Notes under the pieces: generated by a model
Database searches by the model: none
The model's input: only the letters and a program-made list of their open reading frames with translations
What the model was told of the DNA's origin: nothing
Shown: piece after piece, positions 22,193-31,230 of the stretch
How positions within the stretch are numbered: position 1 is the stretch's first letter
How the letters are laid out: every line of letters begins with the position of its first letter
DNA from: Thiomicrorhabdus sp.
GTDB lineage: Bacteria; Pseudomonadota; Gammaproteobacteria; Thiomicrospirales; Thiomicrospiraceae
Assembly: GCA_015488565.1 (NCBI GenBank)
Contig: WFNQ01000262.1
Coordinates: 1 to 33,243 of the forward strand
Length of the DNA: 33,243 bases
Direction: 5' to 3'
Program-made: the position numbers and the translations under genes

Positions 22193-24514
22193 TTAGTTGT
22201 TATTATTATTTGAAAAGGTTGCGGTTAAAAAATCACTGGTTTGCTGTGTACTGGACAACAACGTTTGCAAGGCCCCAAAATCTAATTTATATTTTAATAA
22301 AAGCTTATCGTAACGGAGATCTAACTTCTCTCTTTTTTCTTCATAGTCGGTGCTCTTTTCACTCAATGATTCAATTCGATTTTTAACCAACCCGTTATCA
22401 TCTTCAAACAGACGCTGAATCGTCTCTTCTAAACGACTTGCAAACCCTTGTGAAAAGTTAATATCCCCTCTGGCTCCCGTAATACCGCCTAAGACTTCAA
22501 ACTCCAGTCCTCGTACTTCTGCAGGTGTGGCTCCAATTGCAGCATAATCGGATATTTTAATTTTTCGTCCATCCACACTGTCTACATAAGCCCCCAAGCT
22601 CAAAGAGCCCGATGCGGTGGTAATTGTGCCATCGACATTGACCCCCGTATCGGTTAAGTTTGCGGTTAACCCAGCATTAGCAAAACCAGAGAAATTTGAT
22701 AAGCTAACATCGGAAGCGAGTCCATAACGATCAGAAGTAATTGCTAATACACCACCTGAGCTAGAGACACTCACACCAGCACCCGATGAGGCGACCTCTG
22801 AAAGTCCATTAATGGTGTTTTGTAGGTTATTGGATAACTCATCTAACGTATACTTTCCTGCTCCAATGGTGGCCGTTACGGCTGTCGAAGCATCAATAGA
22901 AACATCCAGTGTGGCTGGCGTTGCTAAATCGATTAATGGATCACCGGTATAAGCCGTATTCGCAGAAAAACCTTGATTTCCCATGCTCACCAACGAGGAT
23001 AAATCAAGCGTACCATCTGCCGTGGTTAACTCATAGCGGGATTGTGAACTGTCATACGCCACCGAAACGGTTGGCCCCGCTAACGCCGCATTAATATCAG
23101 CCTGCATTTGAGTGGCAACGTCCTCTTTGGTTGCATAAGTACCTGCGGTCAAACTTACTGCAACATTGGCCGCTCCATTAATCGAAACTTGCAACCCAGC
23201 ACCAGCATCAACGGTTAAAGCCGCTAATGGATCAAAGACACGATCGCCATTGGCTCTAAACTCATTGGCCGCATAAGTGACTGCACCGCCAGAAACGGTC
23301 GCACGTTCGGCCACCTGAGTAATATCAAGGGCATAATTTCCTGCTAAGGTCTCTTCATTCCCCCCTATGACATTAATTAATGGGTCGGTGCTGGCTCCCC
23401 CTTTGGCAAAAATAAAACTCAACGACTCCAAGTTATTCATAGCCACGCTGTTTAATAACGCACTGTCCAGAGCCATTTTCCCATCTCGATCAAATGAGAT
23501 TCCTACGGATGCGAGGGTATTCGGATCGGTTAACTGAGGAATAGCACCGCTCAACGCATCTCTTAATTGCCCTTTTAAATCTCGTAATAAAGAGCTACCC
23601 GATAGATCGCCAAAATAATCAAACTCGGGTGACTCTTGCTCTGCGGCAGTCAAAGAACGATAAGAACCTAAATCAGCCAAAATGGTATCAAGTTGGTTAT
23701 ATACCTCGACAAAATTAGAAACCGTATCCACTATTTTTTGTGAATCCGATGCGACACTGACGCTTTGTGCAACGCTTGAAACCGAATTTAACTGAATACT
23801 TAGCCCATCAATCACATTGCTAAAATCATTGGTGCTATTGGCAACATTTAATCCATTAATGGTCATAACCGCATCTTGGGCTTCACTGGTCGTCGTCATG
23901 CCATTCACATCAAAATCGGCCAATCCTGATAGGGTAATATTAGAGGCGGCACCGGTATTTTTAGAGGTAAACATGATTTGATACTGTCCACCATTGTTCA
24001 CAATGGCGGCGTTAACACCGTAGTCACCATTATTTACAATGGCCTGCAAACCTTCTAATGTATTGTTGGAGGCATCAATCACAATGTCTTTTGTCTGCCC
24101 ACCCACACTAATGCTTAATGTACCTGTCGAAATGGTATCTGACGCCGAACTGTAAGCCTTGTTAGAAACAATGGTATTGGCCTGAGCTAACTGTTTTGAT
24201 TCAATTTGATACGCACCCGAAACCGTTTCCCCCGTTGCTTGTACCGAGACAACCGACTCATCCGAAGAGGTGACTAGGCGTGATTCAAAAATGTTAGGGG
24301 AGGATAAATCAACAAGATAGGAGTTAAAGGCTTGAATATTGGTTTCTAAGTACGTTAATGCACCCAGTTCCGTATTGGTTTTTTCTTCTTTTTTATCTAA
24401 GATTGCACGCGGGCCTGCAACACCTGCTTCTGCCAGCACCTTTGCCATGTTGCCGCTGTCAAATGTGCTGTTTGTTAGGCTATTTAATAACGTAGTACCA
24501 ATATCGTTTGCCAT
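22193..24514 (-). CDS. fliD: Flagellar cap protein FliD, enlarged
   Basis: FliD forms the cap at the filament tip and guides flagellin assembly. The N-terminal coiled domain (about 1-110) includes KTNTELGALTYLETNIQAFN and GAYQIESKQLAQANTIVSNK. A hook-IN motif is at about 214-245 (AVMTINGLNVANSTNDFSNV). The C-terminal domain (about 255-400 and 665-773) ends in the helix pair RIESLSEKSTDYEEKREKLD and QTLLSSTQQTSDFLTATF. At 773 residues it is far longer than the usual 450-480. Residues about 430-610 hold two tandem domains with the pattern AGTYATKEDVATQMQADINA and GAGKYTLDELSNNLQNTING. CGAGGAGAA precedes the ATG and a sigma-54 promoter lies upstream. Confidence 0.94.
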   Translation of the reverse strand: MANDIGTTLLNSLTNSTFDSGNMAKVLAEAGVAGPRAILDKKEEKTNTELGALTYLETNIQAFNSYLVDLSSPNIFESRLVTSSDESVVSVQATGETVSGAYQIESKQLAQANTIVSNKAYSSASDTISTGTLSISVGGQTKDIVIDASNNTLEGLQAIVNNGDYGVNAAIVNNGGQYQIMFTSKNTGAASNITLSGLADFDVNGMTTTSEAQDAVMTINGLNVANSTNDFSNVIDGLSIQLNSVSSVAQSVSVASDSQKIVDTVSNFVEVYNQLDTILADLGSYRSLTAAEQESPEFDYFGDLSGSSLLRDLKGQLRDALSGAIPQLTDPNTLASVGISFDRDGKMALDSALLNSVAMNNLESLSFIFAKGGASTDPLINVIGGNEETLAGNYALDITQVAERATVSGGAVTYAANEFRANGDRVFDPLAALTVDAGAGLQVSINGAANVAVSLTAGTYATKEDVATQMQADINAALAGPTVSVAYDSSQSRYELTTADGTLDLSSLVSMGNQGFSANTAYTGDPLIDLATPATLDVSIDASTAVTATIGAGKYTLDELSNNLQNTINGLSEVASSGAGVSVSSSGGVLAITSDRYGLASDVSLSNFSGFANAGLTANLTDTGVNVDGTITTASGSLSLGAYVDSVDGRKIKISDYAAIGATPAEVRGLEFEVLGGITGARGDINFSQGFASRLEETIQRLFEDDNGLVKNRIESLSEKSTDYEEKREKLDLRYDKLLLKYKLDFGALQTLLSSTQQTSDFLTATFSNNNNN

Positions 24515-24586
24515 CTTTATTCTCCTCGTCGGTAAGACATTTTTTAAAACTAAAAAGCTTAACCAAGTATTACATTCCCTGAATTA

Positions 24587-24603
24587 AGCACTAAAAATGC
24601 CAA
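24587..24603 (-). promoter_or_regulatory. Sigma-54 promoter for fliD-fliS-fliT
   Basis: On the minus strand TTGGCA-TTTTTAG-TGCT has GG and GC separated by exactly ten bases, as required at -24/-12, and TGGCA plus TGC match consensus. Transcription would start near 24576, about 60 bases before the fliD ATG. RpoN control of fliD is common in polar-flagellate gammaproteobacteria. Confidence 0.75.
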
Positions 24604-24721
24604 TACCTAATTTTTATCGTTTCGCATACCTAAAGAAATCGGCTCATTGTAAAAAAACTTTAGGAAAGAACGACGAACCTGTCTGAGAATAAAACAAATA
24701 CCAGTAAAATTAACTCCTAGG

Positions 24722-24869
24722 GAGCCTGTCGGACTTAGGTGGTCGTCACGAGAAAAAGCCATTTTTTCGATCATTTGAGGCGAACATTGAGTATATTTAA
24801 CAAAATTGATCGGAAAAATGGGCCTAAATAGCTTTTTCGCAGTAGATTCATCCTAAATCCGACTGGCTC
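24722..24869. repeat. 148-bp MITE-like inverted-repeat element
   Basis: The ends match as imperfect inverted repeats: GAGCCTGTCGGACTTAGG on the left and GAGCCAGTCGGATTTAGG (complement) on the right. Internal arms also pair (GAAAAAGC, then CATTTTT(T/C)CGATCA), so the whole element can fold into one long hairpin. No open reading frame lies inside. It abuts the rnhA stop codon and lies upstream of the fliD promoter. A target duplication is not evident. The rest of the gap 24604-24721 shows nothing recognisable. Confidence 0.75.
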
Positions 24870-25646
24870 TTAACCTGCTCGTAAAGACAAAATATGAGCG
24901 ATACTACTTTTATCTTGATATGGAAGAAAGGCTTTTTCTTTACGCTGAATCGCCAACATAGACATTCTATCGGCAAGTTCATTACCTTCTACACCAACAT
25001 GCCCATTCACATGAAGTACTTGAACCTGATTTTTAATCGTTTGATAACGCGCAAACATCTCTTGAATGAGAGGGAGGTTTTTAATTTCCCCCCCCGCCTT
25101 TTTCCACCCCTTTTTTTGCCACCCCACCGCCCATTGCGTTATACACTGAATGGCGTATTTAGAGTCACAAAAAATGGCCACACTTTGTCCAGATTCGCTT
25201 TCTGTTTTTGCTAAGATAAACGCTTGATTTAGCGCATTCAGCTCTGCGGTATTATTGGTTCCTGCTGGATTATAACAACCATACCAAAGCGACTCTAACG
25301 CCTCATTACGATACACAGCCATTCCTGAACCTGCTTTACCAGGATTAGGATCACAACCGCCATCGGTATACATTTTAACGTTGATGGGCATGTGAGCAAT
25401 CTCAGCGGCCGTATAGGTTTTAACGCCATTGGCCGTAGACTTTCGTGAGGTTGATTTCGATTTTTTTTCTCCCCCCCCTGTTGCGCTTGAACGCCCTGTT
25501 TTAAAAGCGGCTTCGGCCTCCTGTAAACTTAAAAAAGACTTATACTTTGCCCCTGCAAACTTATCAATCTGCTGTTTACAACTGTTCCAATCACGATAAA
25601 TTCCTGGCGTTCTGCCCTGCCATACAACGTAAAATTTCTTGGCCAT
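24870..25646 (-). CDS. rnhA: Ribonuclease HI with N-terminal hybrid-binding domain
   Basis: Cleaves RNA in RNA-DNA hybrids. Residues 4-48 form a hybrid-binding (viroplasmin-like) domain with FYVVWQGRTPGIYRDWNSCK and KSFLSLQEAE. A low-complexity linker (about 50-85) follows, then the RNase H domain with the four acidic catalytic residues visible as Asp95 (YTDGGCDPNPG), Glu135 (NNTAELNAL), Asp161 (CDSKYA) and Asp226 (NELADRM). This eukaryote-like architecture is found in a minority of bacteria. The start overlaps the RIO kinase stop (TAATG). Two G8 runs lie in the gene, one in the linker (codons 57-60) and one in AGGEIKN (184-190). Confidence 0.95.
   Translation of the reverse strand: MAKKFYVVWQGRTPGIYRDWNSCKQQIDKFAGAKYKSFLSLQEAEAAFKTGRSSATGGGEKKSKSTSRKSTANGVKTYTAAEIAHMPINVKMYTDGGCDPNPGKAGSGMAVYRNEALESLWYGCYNPAGTNNTAELNALNQAFILAKTESESGQSVAIFCDSKYAIQCITQWAVGWQKKGWKKAGGEIKNLPLIQEMFARYQTIKNQVQVLHVNGHVGVEGNELADRMSMLAIQRKEKAFLPYQDKSSIAHILSLRAG
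25085..25096 (+). repeat. Poly-C motif (ATTTC8) in rnhA catalytic domain
   Basis: AATTT followed by eight C, encoding AGGEIKN in the RNase H domain. A variant lacking the CT step and the final T. Confidence 0.4.
25461..25479 (+). repeat. Poly-C motif (TTTTCT-C8-T) in rnhA linker
   Basis: Eight T, CT, eight C, T: two adjacent homopolymers encoding TGGGEKKS in the linker between the two domains. A frame slip here would leave the hybrid-binding domain alone. Confidence 0.55.
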
Positions 25647-26500
25647 TAATTACTTTCCGCCATTTTTAAACGCTCTTGACGCCTCTCTTCTTCTGCCAGT
25701 ACCGCTTTAATTTCTTCTAAAACAGAATCGACATTCGCCGTTTCTTCTTTTACGTGATACAAGCCCGTAAGCTCCAAATCAAGATGTAAATCACCTGCTT
25801 CAAACAGTGCCCACATCTCTTTGGCGTACTGTGTTTTTAACAGTTCTGGTGCATATTGGGCATAGTAATTAGTGATGTTATCCACATCACGCGTAAGCAT
25901 CCGCTTAGCACTATTATTGGCAGCGGCATCAACCGCTTGAGGCAGGTCAATAATAACTGGACCATACTCATCAACCAATACATTAAACTCCGATAAATCA
26001 CCATGTATCACCCCCACACACAGCATTCTCATAATGTAGTTCATCACAATCTCATGATCTTCTCGTGCTTGTTCTGCACTCATCGAAATATCATTTAAAC
26101 GTGGAGCAATATCTCCCTCTTCATCGGTAATCAGCTCCATGAGTAATACGCCATCAAAACAGCCGTAGGGTTCTGGTACTCTAATTCCTGCATTGGCTAA
26201 CTTATAGAGCGCGTCCACTTCGGCACTTTGCCAAATAGTTTCTTGCTCTTTACGCCCAAACTTAGACCCTTTTTGCATGGCACGAGCACGGCGGCTGTTA
26301 CGAACTTTTCGCCCTTCTTGATACTCAACGGCTTTTTTAAAACTGCGTTTACTGGCTTCCTTGTATACTTTGGCACAACGGATTTCATCGCCACAGCGCA
26401 CTGAAAAAACATCGGCCTCTTTACCACTCATTAACCGACGAATGACTTCATCAACTAGCCCGTCCTCTACCAGAGGTAAAATTCGTTTAGGTGTTTTCAT
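25646..26500 (-). CDS. RIO-type atypical serine kinase (PA4780-like)
   Basis: A RIO1-like protein kinase with SGKEADVFSVRCGDEIRCAKVY (nucleotide loop and Lys), the catalytic loop VIHGDLSEFNVLVD and metal-binding IIDLPQAVD. Bacterial members start MKTPKRI.PLVEDGLVDEV, which corresponds to the ATG at 26500 and gives 284 residues. The frame is open to an ATG at 26569, adding 23 residues (KISLQKSFLELDSRSRG) not expected in the family. GGGGG lies about 13 bases before the chosen ATG. Neither start has a strong ribosome site. The gene is translationally coupled to rnhA. The substrate of bacterial RIO kinases is unknown. Confidence 0.88.
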   Translation of the reverse strand: MKTPKRILPLVEDGLVDEVIRRLMSGKEADVFSVRCGDEIRCAKVYKEASKRSFKKAVEYQEGRKVRNSRRARAMQKGSKFGRKEQETIWQSAEVDALYKLANAGIRVPEPYGCFDGVLLMELITDEEGDIAPRLNDISMSAEQAREDHEIVMNYIMRMLCVGVIHGDLSEFNVLVDEYGPVIIDLPQAVDAAANNSAKRMLTRDVDNITNYYAQYAPELLKTQYAKEMWALFEAGDLHLDLELTGLYHVKEETANVDSVLEEIKAVLAEEERRQERLKMAESN

Positions 26501-26604
26501 ACAGAGTAATTTCCCCCTACTCCTACTGTCCAATTCGAGAAAAGATTTTTGCAACGAAATCTTTTTCATTTGCTGATTTTACAGGATTTTGCTTTTTTAG
26601 ACAT

Positions 26605-26629
26605 AAAAAAAGCGCTCAACGCGCTTTTA
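26605..26629 (-). terminator. Intrinsic terminator after the rhodanese gene
   Basis: AGCGC-TCAAC-GCGCT flanked by A-run and T-run, so it can act both ways. Reading leftwards it is followed by seven T. It separates the rhodanese gene from the RIO-rnhA pair. Confidence 0.75.
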
Positions 26630-26657
26630 TAAAATAGTAAAACAGCTCTTACTCATA

Positions 26658-26957
26658 TTAACCAGTACACTGATTCCACGCCATATAGGACCCTAAATTA
26701 TGTACCTCATTAAACCCTTGAGATAGTAAAATTTGCATCGCCATATGAGAACGTTGCCCAGAACGGCAAAAAACCACAACAGGTAACTCTTTTTGTAATT
26801 TATGAATTCCTATATAATCAATGTCTTGTAAAGGGATATTAATTGCACCAGGCAACTTACTGCTTTCAAACTCTTCTGGCGTACGAACATCCACCAATTG
26901 GGCATTCTTCTCTTTAATCAAACGCTTTGCATCTTCACACGGAATAAACATAACCAC
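26658..26957 (-). CDS. Single-domain rhodanese-like sulfurtransferase
   Basis: A 99-residue rhodanese-fold protein resembling GlpE/PspE-type enzymes, which transfer sulfane sulfur. It shows LVDVRTPEEFESSKLPGAIN (about 21-40) and the active-site loop VVFCRSGQRSHMA with the catalytic Cys. No signal peptide is present, so it is cytoplasmic. Start is GTG at 26957, five bases after AGGAG. An ATG two codons further on (26951) is the alternative. It is monocistronic with its own terminator and diverges from purB. The partner is unknown. Confidence 0.88.
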   Translation of the reverse strand: MVMFIPCEDAKRLIKEKNAQLVDVRTPEEFESSKLPGAINIPLQDIDYIGIHKLQKELPVVVFCRSGQRSHMAMQILLSQGFNEVHNLGSYMAWNQCTG

Positions 26958-28670
<1,713 letters not shown>

Positions 28671-28698
28671 ATATACTCCCCCCTCTCAGCCAAACAAC

Positions 28699-28724
28699 AA
28701 GCCCCACGATTGGGGCTTTTTATT
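28699..28724 (+). terminator. Intrinsic terminator of purB
   Basis: AAGCCCC-ACGATT-GGGGCTT followed by TTTATTTT. A seven-pair GC-rich stem 28 bases after the purB stop. Confidence 0.85.
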
Positions 28725-28738
28725 TTCTCCCCCCCCCT
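28724..28738 (+). repeat. Poly-C motif (TTTTCT-C9-T) after the purB terminator
   Basis: TATTTTCT, nine C, TCTTTT directly adjoining the purB terminator. A second, shorter C6 run lies at 28678-28683. A copy of the recurring motif in an intergenic place. Confidence 0.6.
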
Positions 28739-28767
28739 CTTTTCTAAATCGACTCAAGGCCTCTCTA

Positions 28768-29952
28768 ATGATTCAATTTAACGACACCACTTTACATACT
28801 TTTTTAAATGAATTTTGGCAAAAAAAACCACTGGTACTTCGCAATGCACTGCCTAATTTTGAAAGCACCCTGTCTGCTGAAGAGCTAGGCGGCCTTTCAC
28901 TAGAAGAGGAAGTCGAGAGTCGCATTGTTATCCAGAAGGGAGAAAAAGACTATCAACTACTCAAAGGGCCCTTTACGCCACAAACCTATGAAACACTGCC
29001 CGATTCCCACTGGACATTACTGATTCAAGGGGTCGACCGTCTTATTCCTGAAGTGACCGATCTACTAAATGATTTTGATTTTCTACCACGCTGGCGCATT
29101 GATGACATCATGATTAGCTACGCCGTTAAGGGGGGGAATGTAGGGCCTCATTTTGATCACTACGATGTTTTTTTACTGCAAGCGGCGGGTCAACGAAACT
29201 GGAAGCTCACCTCAAAAGACTGCACCATAAATAACTACATCCAAGGCGTTGATTTACGCTTAATGGAAACCTTTCAAGTCGAAGAAGAATTTACCTTTAA
29301 AGCAGGCGACATACTCTACCTTCCCCCTAAATGGGGACATCACGGTGTCGCACTGGACGATGAATGCATCACTTACTCCATCGGCTATCGAAGCTACCGA
29401 GGCCAAGAACTCTGGGACAGCTTTGGCGACCACCTATGTGAAATGAACGCCTTTAAAACCCTTTACTCCGATCCAACTTGGCCAGAAAACCTCAACCCTG
29501 CCGAAATTACCCAAGCCGCCAGTCAACAGGCACAAACGTTACTGCAAAGCGTGCTACAAGATGAGAACTTAATCAAAACATGGTTTGGACGCTTTGCCAC
29601 ACAACTTGACCAACAAGCCGCACAGCAACTTCCCGAGCCACTAACCGAAACAGAAACCCCCACATTCGAAGATTTTATTGGCGCACTTCAAGTCGAAATA
29701 GGCTTTATTAAAGACCCTGTGTGTCGATTTGCTTACAGCCATGTTAAAAATCAAGACGAAAAAACACAAACCCTACTCTATATTAACGGCGCAATCTGGA
29801 ACACTTTTTCAGCCAGTCCACACTTTATCGCTCAACTCGCCAACCAGTCCTTTTTAACCCAAGAAGAGATTCAACAAGCCAGTCAAAATGAAAACAACAT
29901 CAAGCTTCTATTTGACCTGTGGAAACTGCAATACTTAATTTTTATCGAATAA
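28768..29952 (+). CDS. roxA: Ribosomal protein uL16 arginine hydroxylase RoxA/YcfD
   Basis: A JmjC-type 2-oxoglutarate/iron oxygenase that hydroxylates an arginine of ribosomal protein uL16. The 394-residue protein opens with FLNEFWQKKPLVLRNALPNF, the substrate-entry signature of the family. The iron-binding HxD lies in GPHFDHYDVFLLQAAGQRNW and the distal His in LPPKWGHHGVAL. The C-terminal half holds the dimerisation and winged-helix segments. Length is close to E. coli YcfD (373). A run of seven G at 29130-29136 encodes KGGN just before the HxD motif. AAGG precedes the ATG. Confidence 0.93.
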   Translation: MIQFNDTTLHTFLNEFWQKKPLVLRNALPNFESTLSAEELGGLSLEEEVESRIVIQKGEKDYQLLKGPFTPQTYETLPDSHWTLLIQGVDRLIPEVTDLLNDFDFLPRWRIDDIMISYAVKGGNVGPHFDHYDVFLLQAAGQRNWKLTSKDCTINNYIQGVDLRLMETFQVEEEFTFKAGDILYLPPKWGHHGVALDDECITYSIGYRSYRGQELWDSFGDHLCEMNAFKTLYSDPTWPENLNPAEITQAASQQAQTLLQSVLQDENLIKTWFGRFATQLDQQAAQQLPEPLTETETPTFEDFIGALQVEIGFIKDPVCRFAYSHVKNQDEKTQTLLYINGAIWNTFSASPHFIAQLANQSFLTQEEIQQASQNENNIKLLFDLWKLQYLIFIE

Positions 29953-29992
29953 GCGCCATCATCCTGAAATAAATCTGTCATAAGATCATAAC

Positions 29993-30021
29993 TTTACACT
30001 TATATAAATTTAACTTATAAT
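29993..30021 (+). promoter_or_regulatory. Strong sigma-70 promoter for the 47-residue gene
   Basis: TTTACA, exactly 17 bases, TATAAT. Five and six of six consensus bases at ideal spacing, making this the best sigma-70 match seen in the window. It predicts a leader of about 38 bases ending in AAGGA. Confidence 0.75.
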
Positions 30022-30065
30022 GAGCTAATAAAATTTATGAACAGACATTGAAGGAAAATTAACCA

Positions 30066-30209
30066 ATGAAAAAAATATCACGAAACAAACAAAAAGACAG
30101 ACGACCTCTCGCAGGCCTATTCGGACTCAAGCAAATATTGCTTGTTCCTTTATCCATTTTTGGCATCATAGCCTCCCTTACCAACATAGCGATATACAGC
30201 GCACTATAA
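30066..30209 (+). CDS. Unrecognised 47-residue membrane protein
   Basis: ATG at 30066 to TAA at 30209. The protein starts with a strongly basic stretch (MKKISRNKQKDRRPLAG), followed by a hydrophobic segment of about 21 residues (QILLVPLSIFGIIASLTNIA) and a short tail. A cytoplasmic-N single-pass protein is predicted. AAGGA lies ten bases before the ATG, the promoter upstream is near-consensus, and an intrinsic terminator follows, so it looks like a real independent transcription unit. I do not recognise the family. It may be an accessory subunit or a regulator of a membrane complex. The cytochrome c gene is next on the same strand. Confidence 0.7.
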   Translation: MKKISRNKQKDRRPLAGLFGLKQILLVPLSIFGIIASLTNIAIYSAL

Positions 30210-30216
30210 ACTCCCG

Positions 30217-30237
30217 CCTATTTATCCCATAAATAGG
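30217..30237. other. Perfect 9-bp hairpin after the small gene
   Basis: CCTATTTAT-CCC-ATAAATAGG, seven bases after the small gene's stop. AT-rich with no T-run. It probably helps 3'-end stability together with the terminator that follows. Confidence 0.5.
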
Positions 30238-30243
30238 ATTTAT

Positions 30244-30293
30244 AACGATTCAGATTACCCACAAAAATAAGTCATCTGAATCGTTCCTTTTTT
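30244..30293 (+). terminator. Intrinsic terminator of the small gene
   Basis: AACGATTCAGAT and ATCTGAATCGTT form a perfect 12-pair stem with an 18-base loop, followed by CC and six T. It ends about 70 bases before the cytochrome gene. Confidence 0.8.
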
Positions 30294-30362
30294 ACCCTAT
30301 TCCCCTCATAAATCATGTAGCATAGATAACCTACTTAATTACAATAAACAGGTAATGATCTC

Positions 30363-30995
30363 ATGAAATTTATTACTCTAATCTCTACAGCTCTGTTAGT
30401 CGGTTTTTTATTTATCTGGTTTGGCCTCTTTAATATGTCAGCAAAAGATAAACACTGGGACATTACAACAGAATTGATTGAATTCGTTCGAGAACGATCC
30501 ATTGAAGTACGTGCTGAAACCATTCAAGTGCCTGATTTATCCAGTGCCGAAATGATTTCAAATGGCGCTAAAAACTTTGATGCCATGTGCTCTCAATGTC
30601 ACTTAGCCCCTGCCATGGAACCAACAGAGTTACATCTAGGCCTCTACCCTCAACCCCCCGTTTTTTATAAAGAAAAACACAACGATCATGGTTCTGAAAA
30701 CACCTTTTGGGTCATCAAAAATGGGCTTAAAATGACAGGAATGCCAGCTTGGGGTGACTTTCATACAGATGGACAAATATGGGAAATGGTTGCCTTTATA
30801 AACAACTTCAGTGGCATGTCTGAAACGGAGTACAAAAATTTAGTCGGTGAAGGTGGACATACTCACAAAGAGGGCTTTGGACACGATAGCCATGATACCA
30901 AAACAGATTCAACCTCCCATGACTCACTGCTTAATACAAATGAGCTACCCAGTAACAACGATCATAGCGATTCACATGACGATCACAGTCACTAA
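30363..30995 (+). CDS. Membrane-anchored monohaem cytochrome c with His-rich tail
   Basis: A 210-residue cytochrome. An N-terminal membrane anchor (about 4-24) is followed by a linker and a class I-like cytochrome domain with the haem site CSQCH (76-80). The probable axial methionine is Met127 in TGMPAWG, and WEMVAFINNFSGMS is the C-terminal helix. The last 45 residues (166-210) contain nine His and many Asp, Ser and Asn (HTHKEGFGHDSHD, then NNDHSDSHDDHSH), which suggests metal binding. It faces the periplasm and is probably an electron carrier to or from a membrane complex. No oxidase genes adjoin it. The tail is at the 3' end just before a terminator. Confidence 0.87.
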   Translation: MKFITLISTALLVGFLFIWFGLFNMSAKDKHWDITTELIEFVRERSIEVRAETIQVPDLSSAEMISNGAKNFDAMCSQCHLAPAMEPTELHLGLYPQPPVFYKEKHNDHGSENTFWVIKNGLKMTGMPAWGDFHTDGQIWEMVAFINNFSGMSETEYKNLVGEGGHTHKEGFGHDSHDTKTDSTSHDSLLNTNELPSNNDHSDSHDDHSH

Positions 30996-31001
30996 AAATA
31001 C

Positions 31002-31045
31002 AAAATGGCTGGCGAATGACGGAACTACTCACCGCCAGCCATTTT
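31002..31045. terminator. Two-way intrinsic terminator after the cytochrome gene
   Basis: AAAATGGCTGGCG and CGCCAGCCATTTT form a perfect 13-pair stem with an 18-base loop, starting six bases after the cytochrome stop. Four A and four T at the base allow function in both directions. Confidence 0.8.
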
Positions 31046-31094
31046 AAAAGAGATTACCGAACTTCGTGAGTTTAATGTTGTTTTGTTGAACCAA

Positions 31095-31139
31095 GGGGGG
31101 GGAAAAATATTTTGGATTAAAATTTTCTCCCCCTCCCCC
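31095..31139. repeat. Poly-G-ended palindromic repeat, copy 1
   Basis: Eight G, AAAAATATTTTGGATT, AAAATTTTCT, then C5-T-C5. The outer arms are inverted copies of the recurring motif. The core ATATTTTGGATT is shared with the copy at 33106. It lies between two convergent genes, the cytochrome and the PEP-CTERM gene. Confidence 0.8.
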
Positions 31140-31170
31140 TGCTTTTACTATCTACTCTATTCAAATAAAT

Positions 31171-31199
31171 AAAAAAAGCCCCGATTAACTTCGGGGCTT
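31171..31199 (-). terminator. Intrinsic terminator of the PEP-CTERM gene
   Basis: AAGCCCCGA-TTAACT-TCGGGGCTT, a perfect nine-pair stem. Reading leftwards it is followed by seven T (A-run 31171-31177). It lies 31 bases beyond the stop codon. Confidence 0.85.
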
Positions 31200-31230
31200 A
31201 ATATCAATATCGTAAGATCGATATTTTTGG

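Noticed and set aside
23360-23365. C6 run in fliD as another copy of the recurring motif
   Set aside because: Preceded by CATT rather than TTCT and short; probably ordinary codon use for glycine-rich sequence.
30847-31047. 66-residue frame over the cytochrome His-rich tail
   Set aside because: Shadow frame of the cytochrome gene, running into the terminator.
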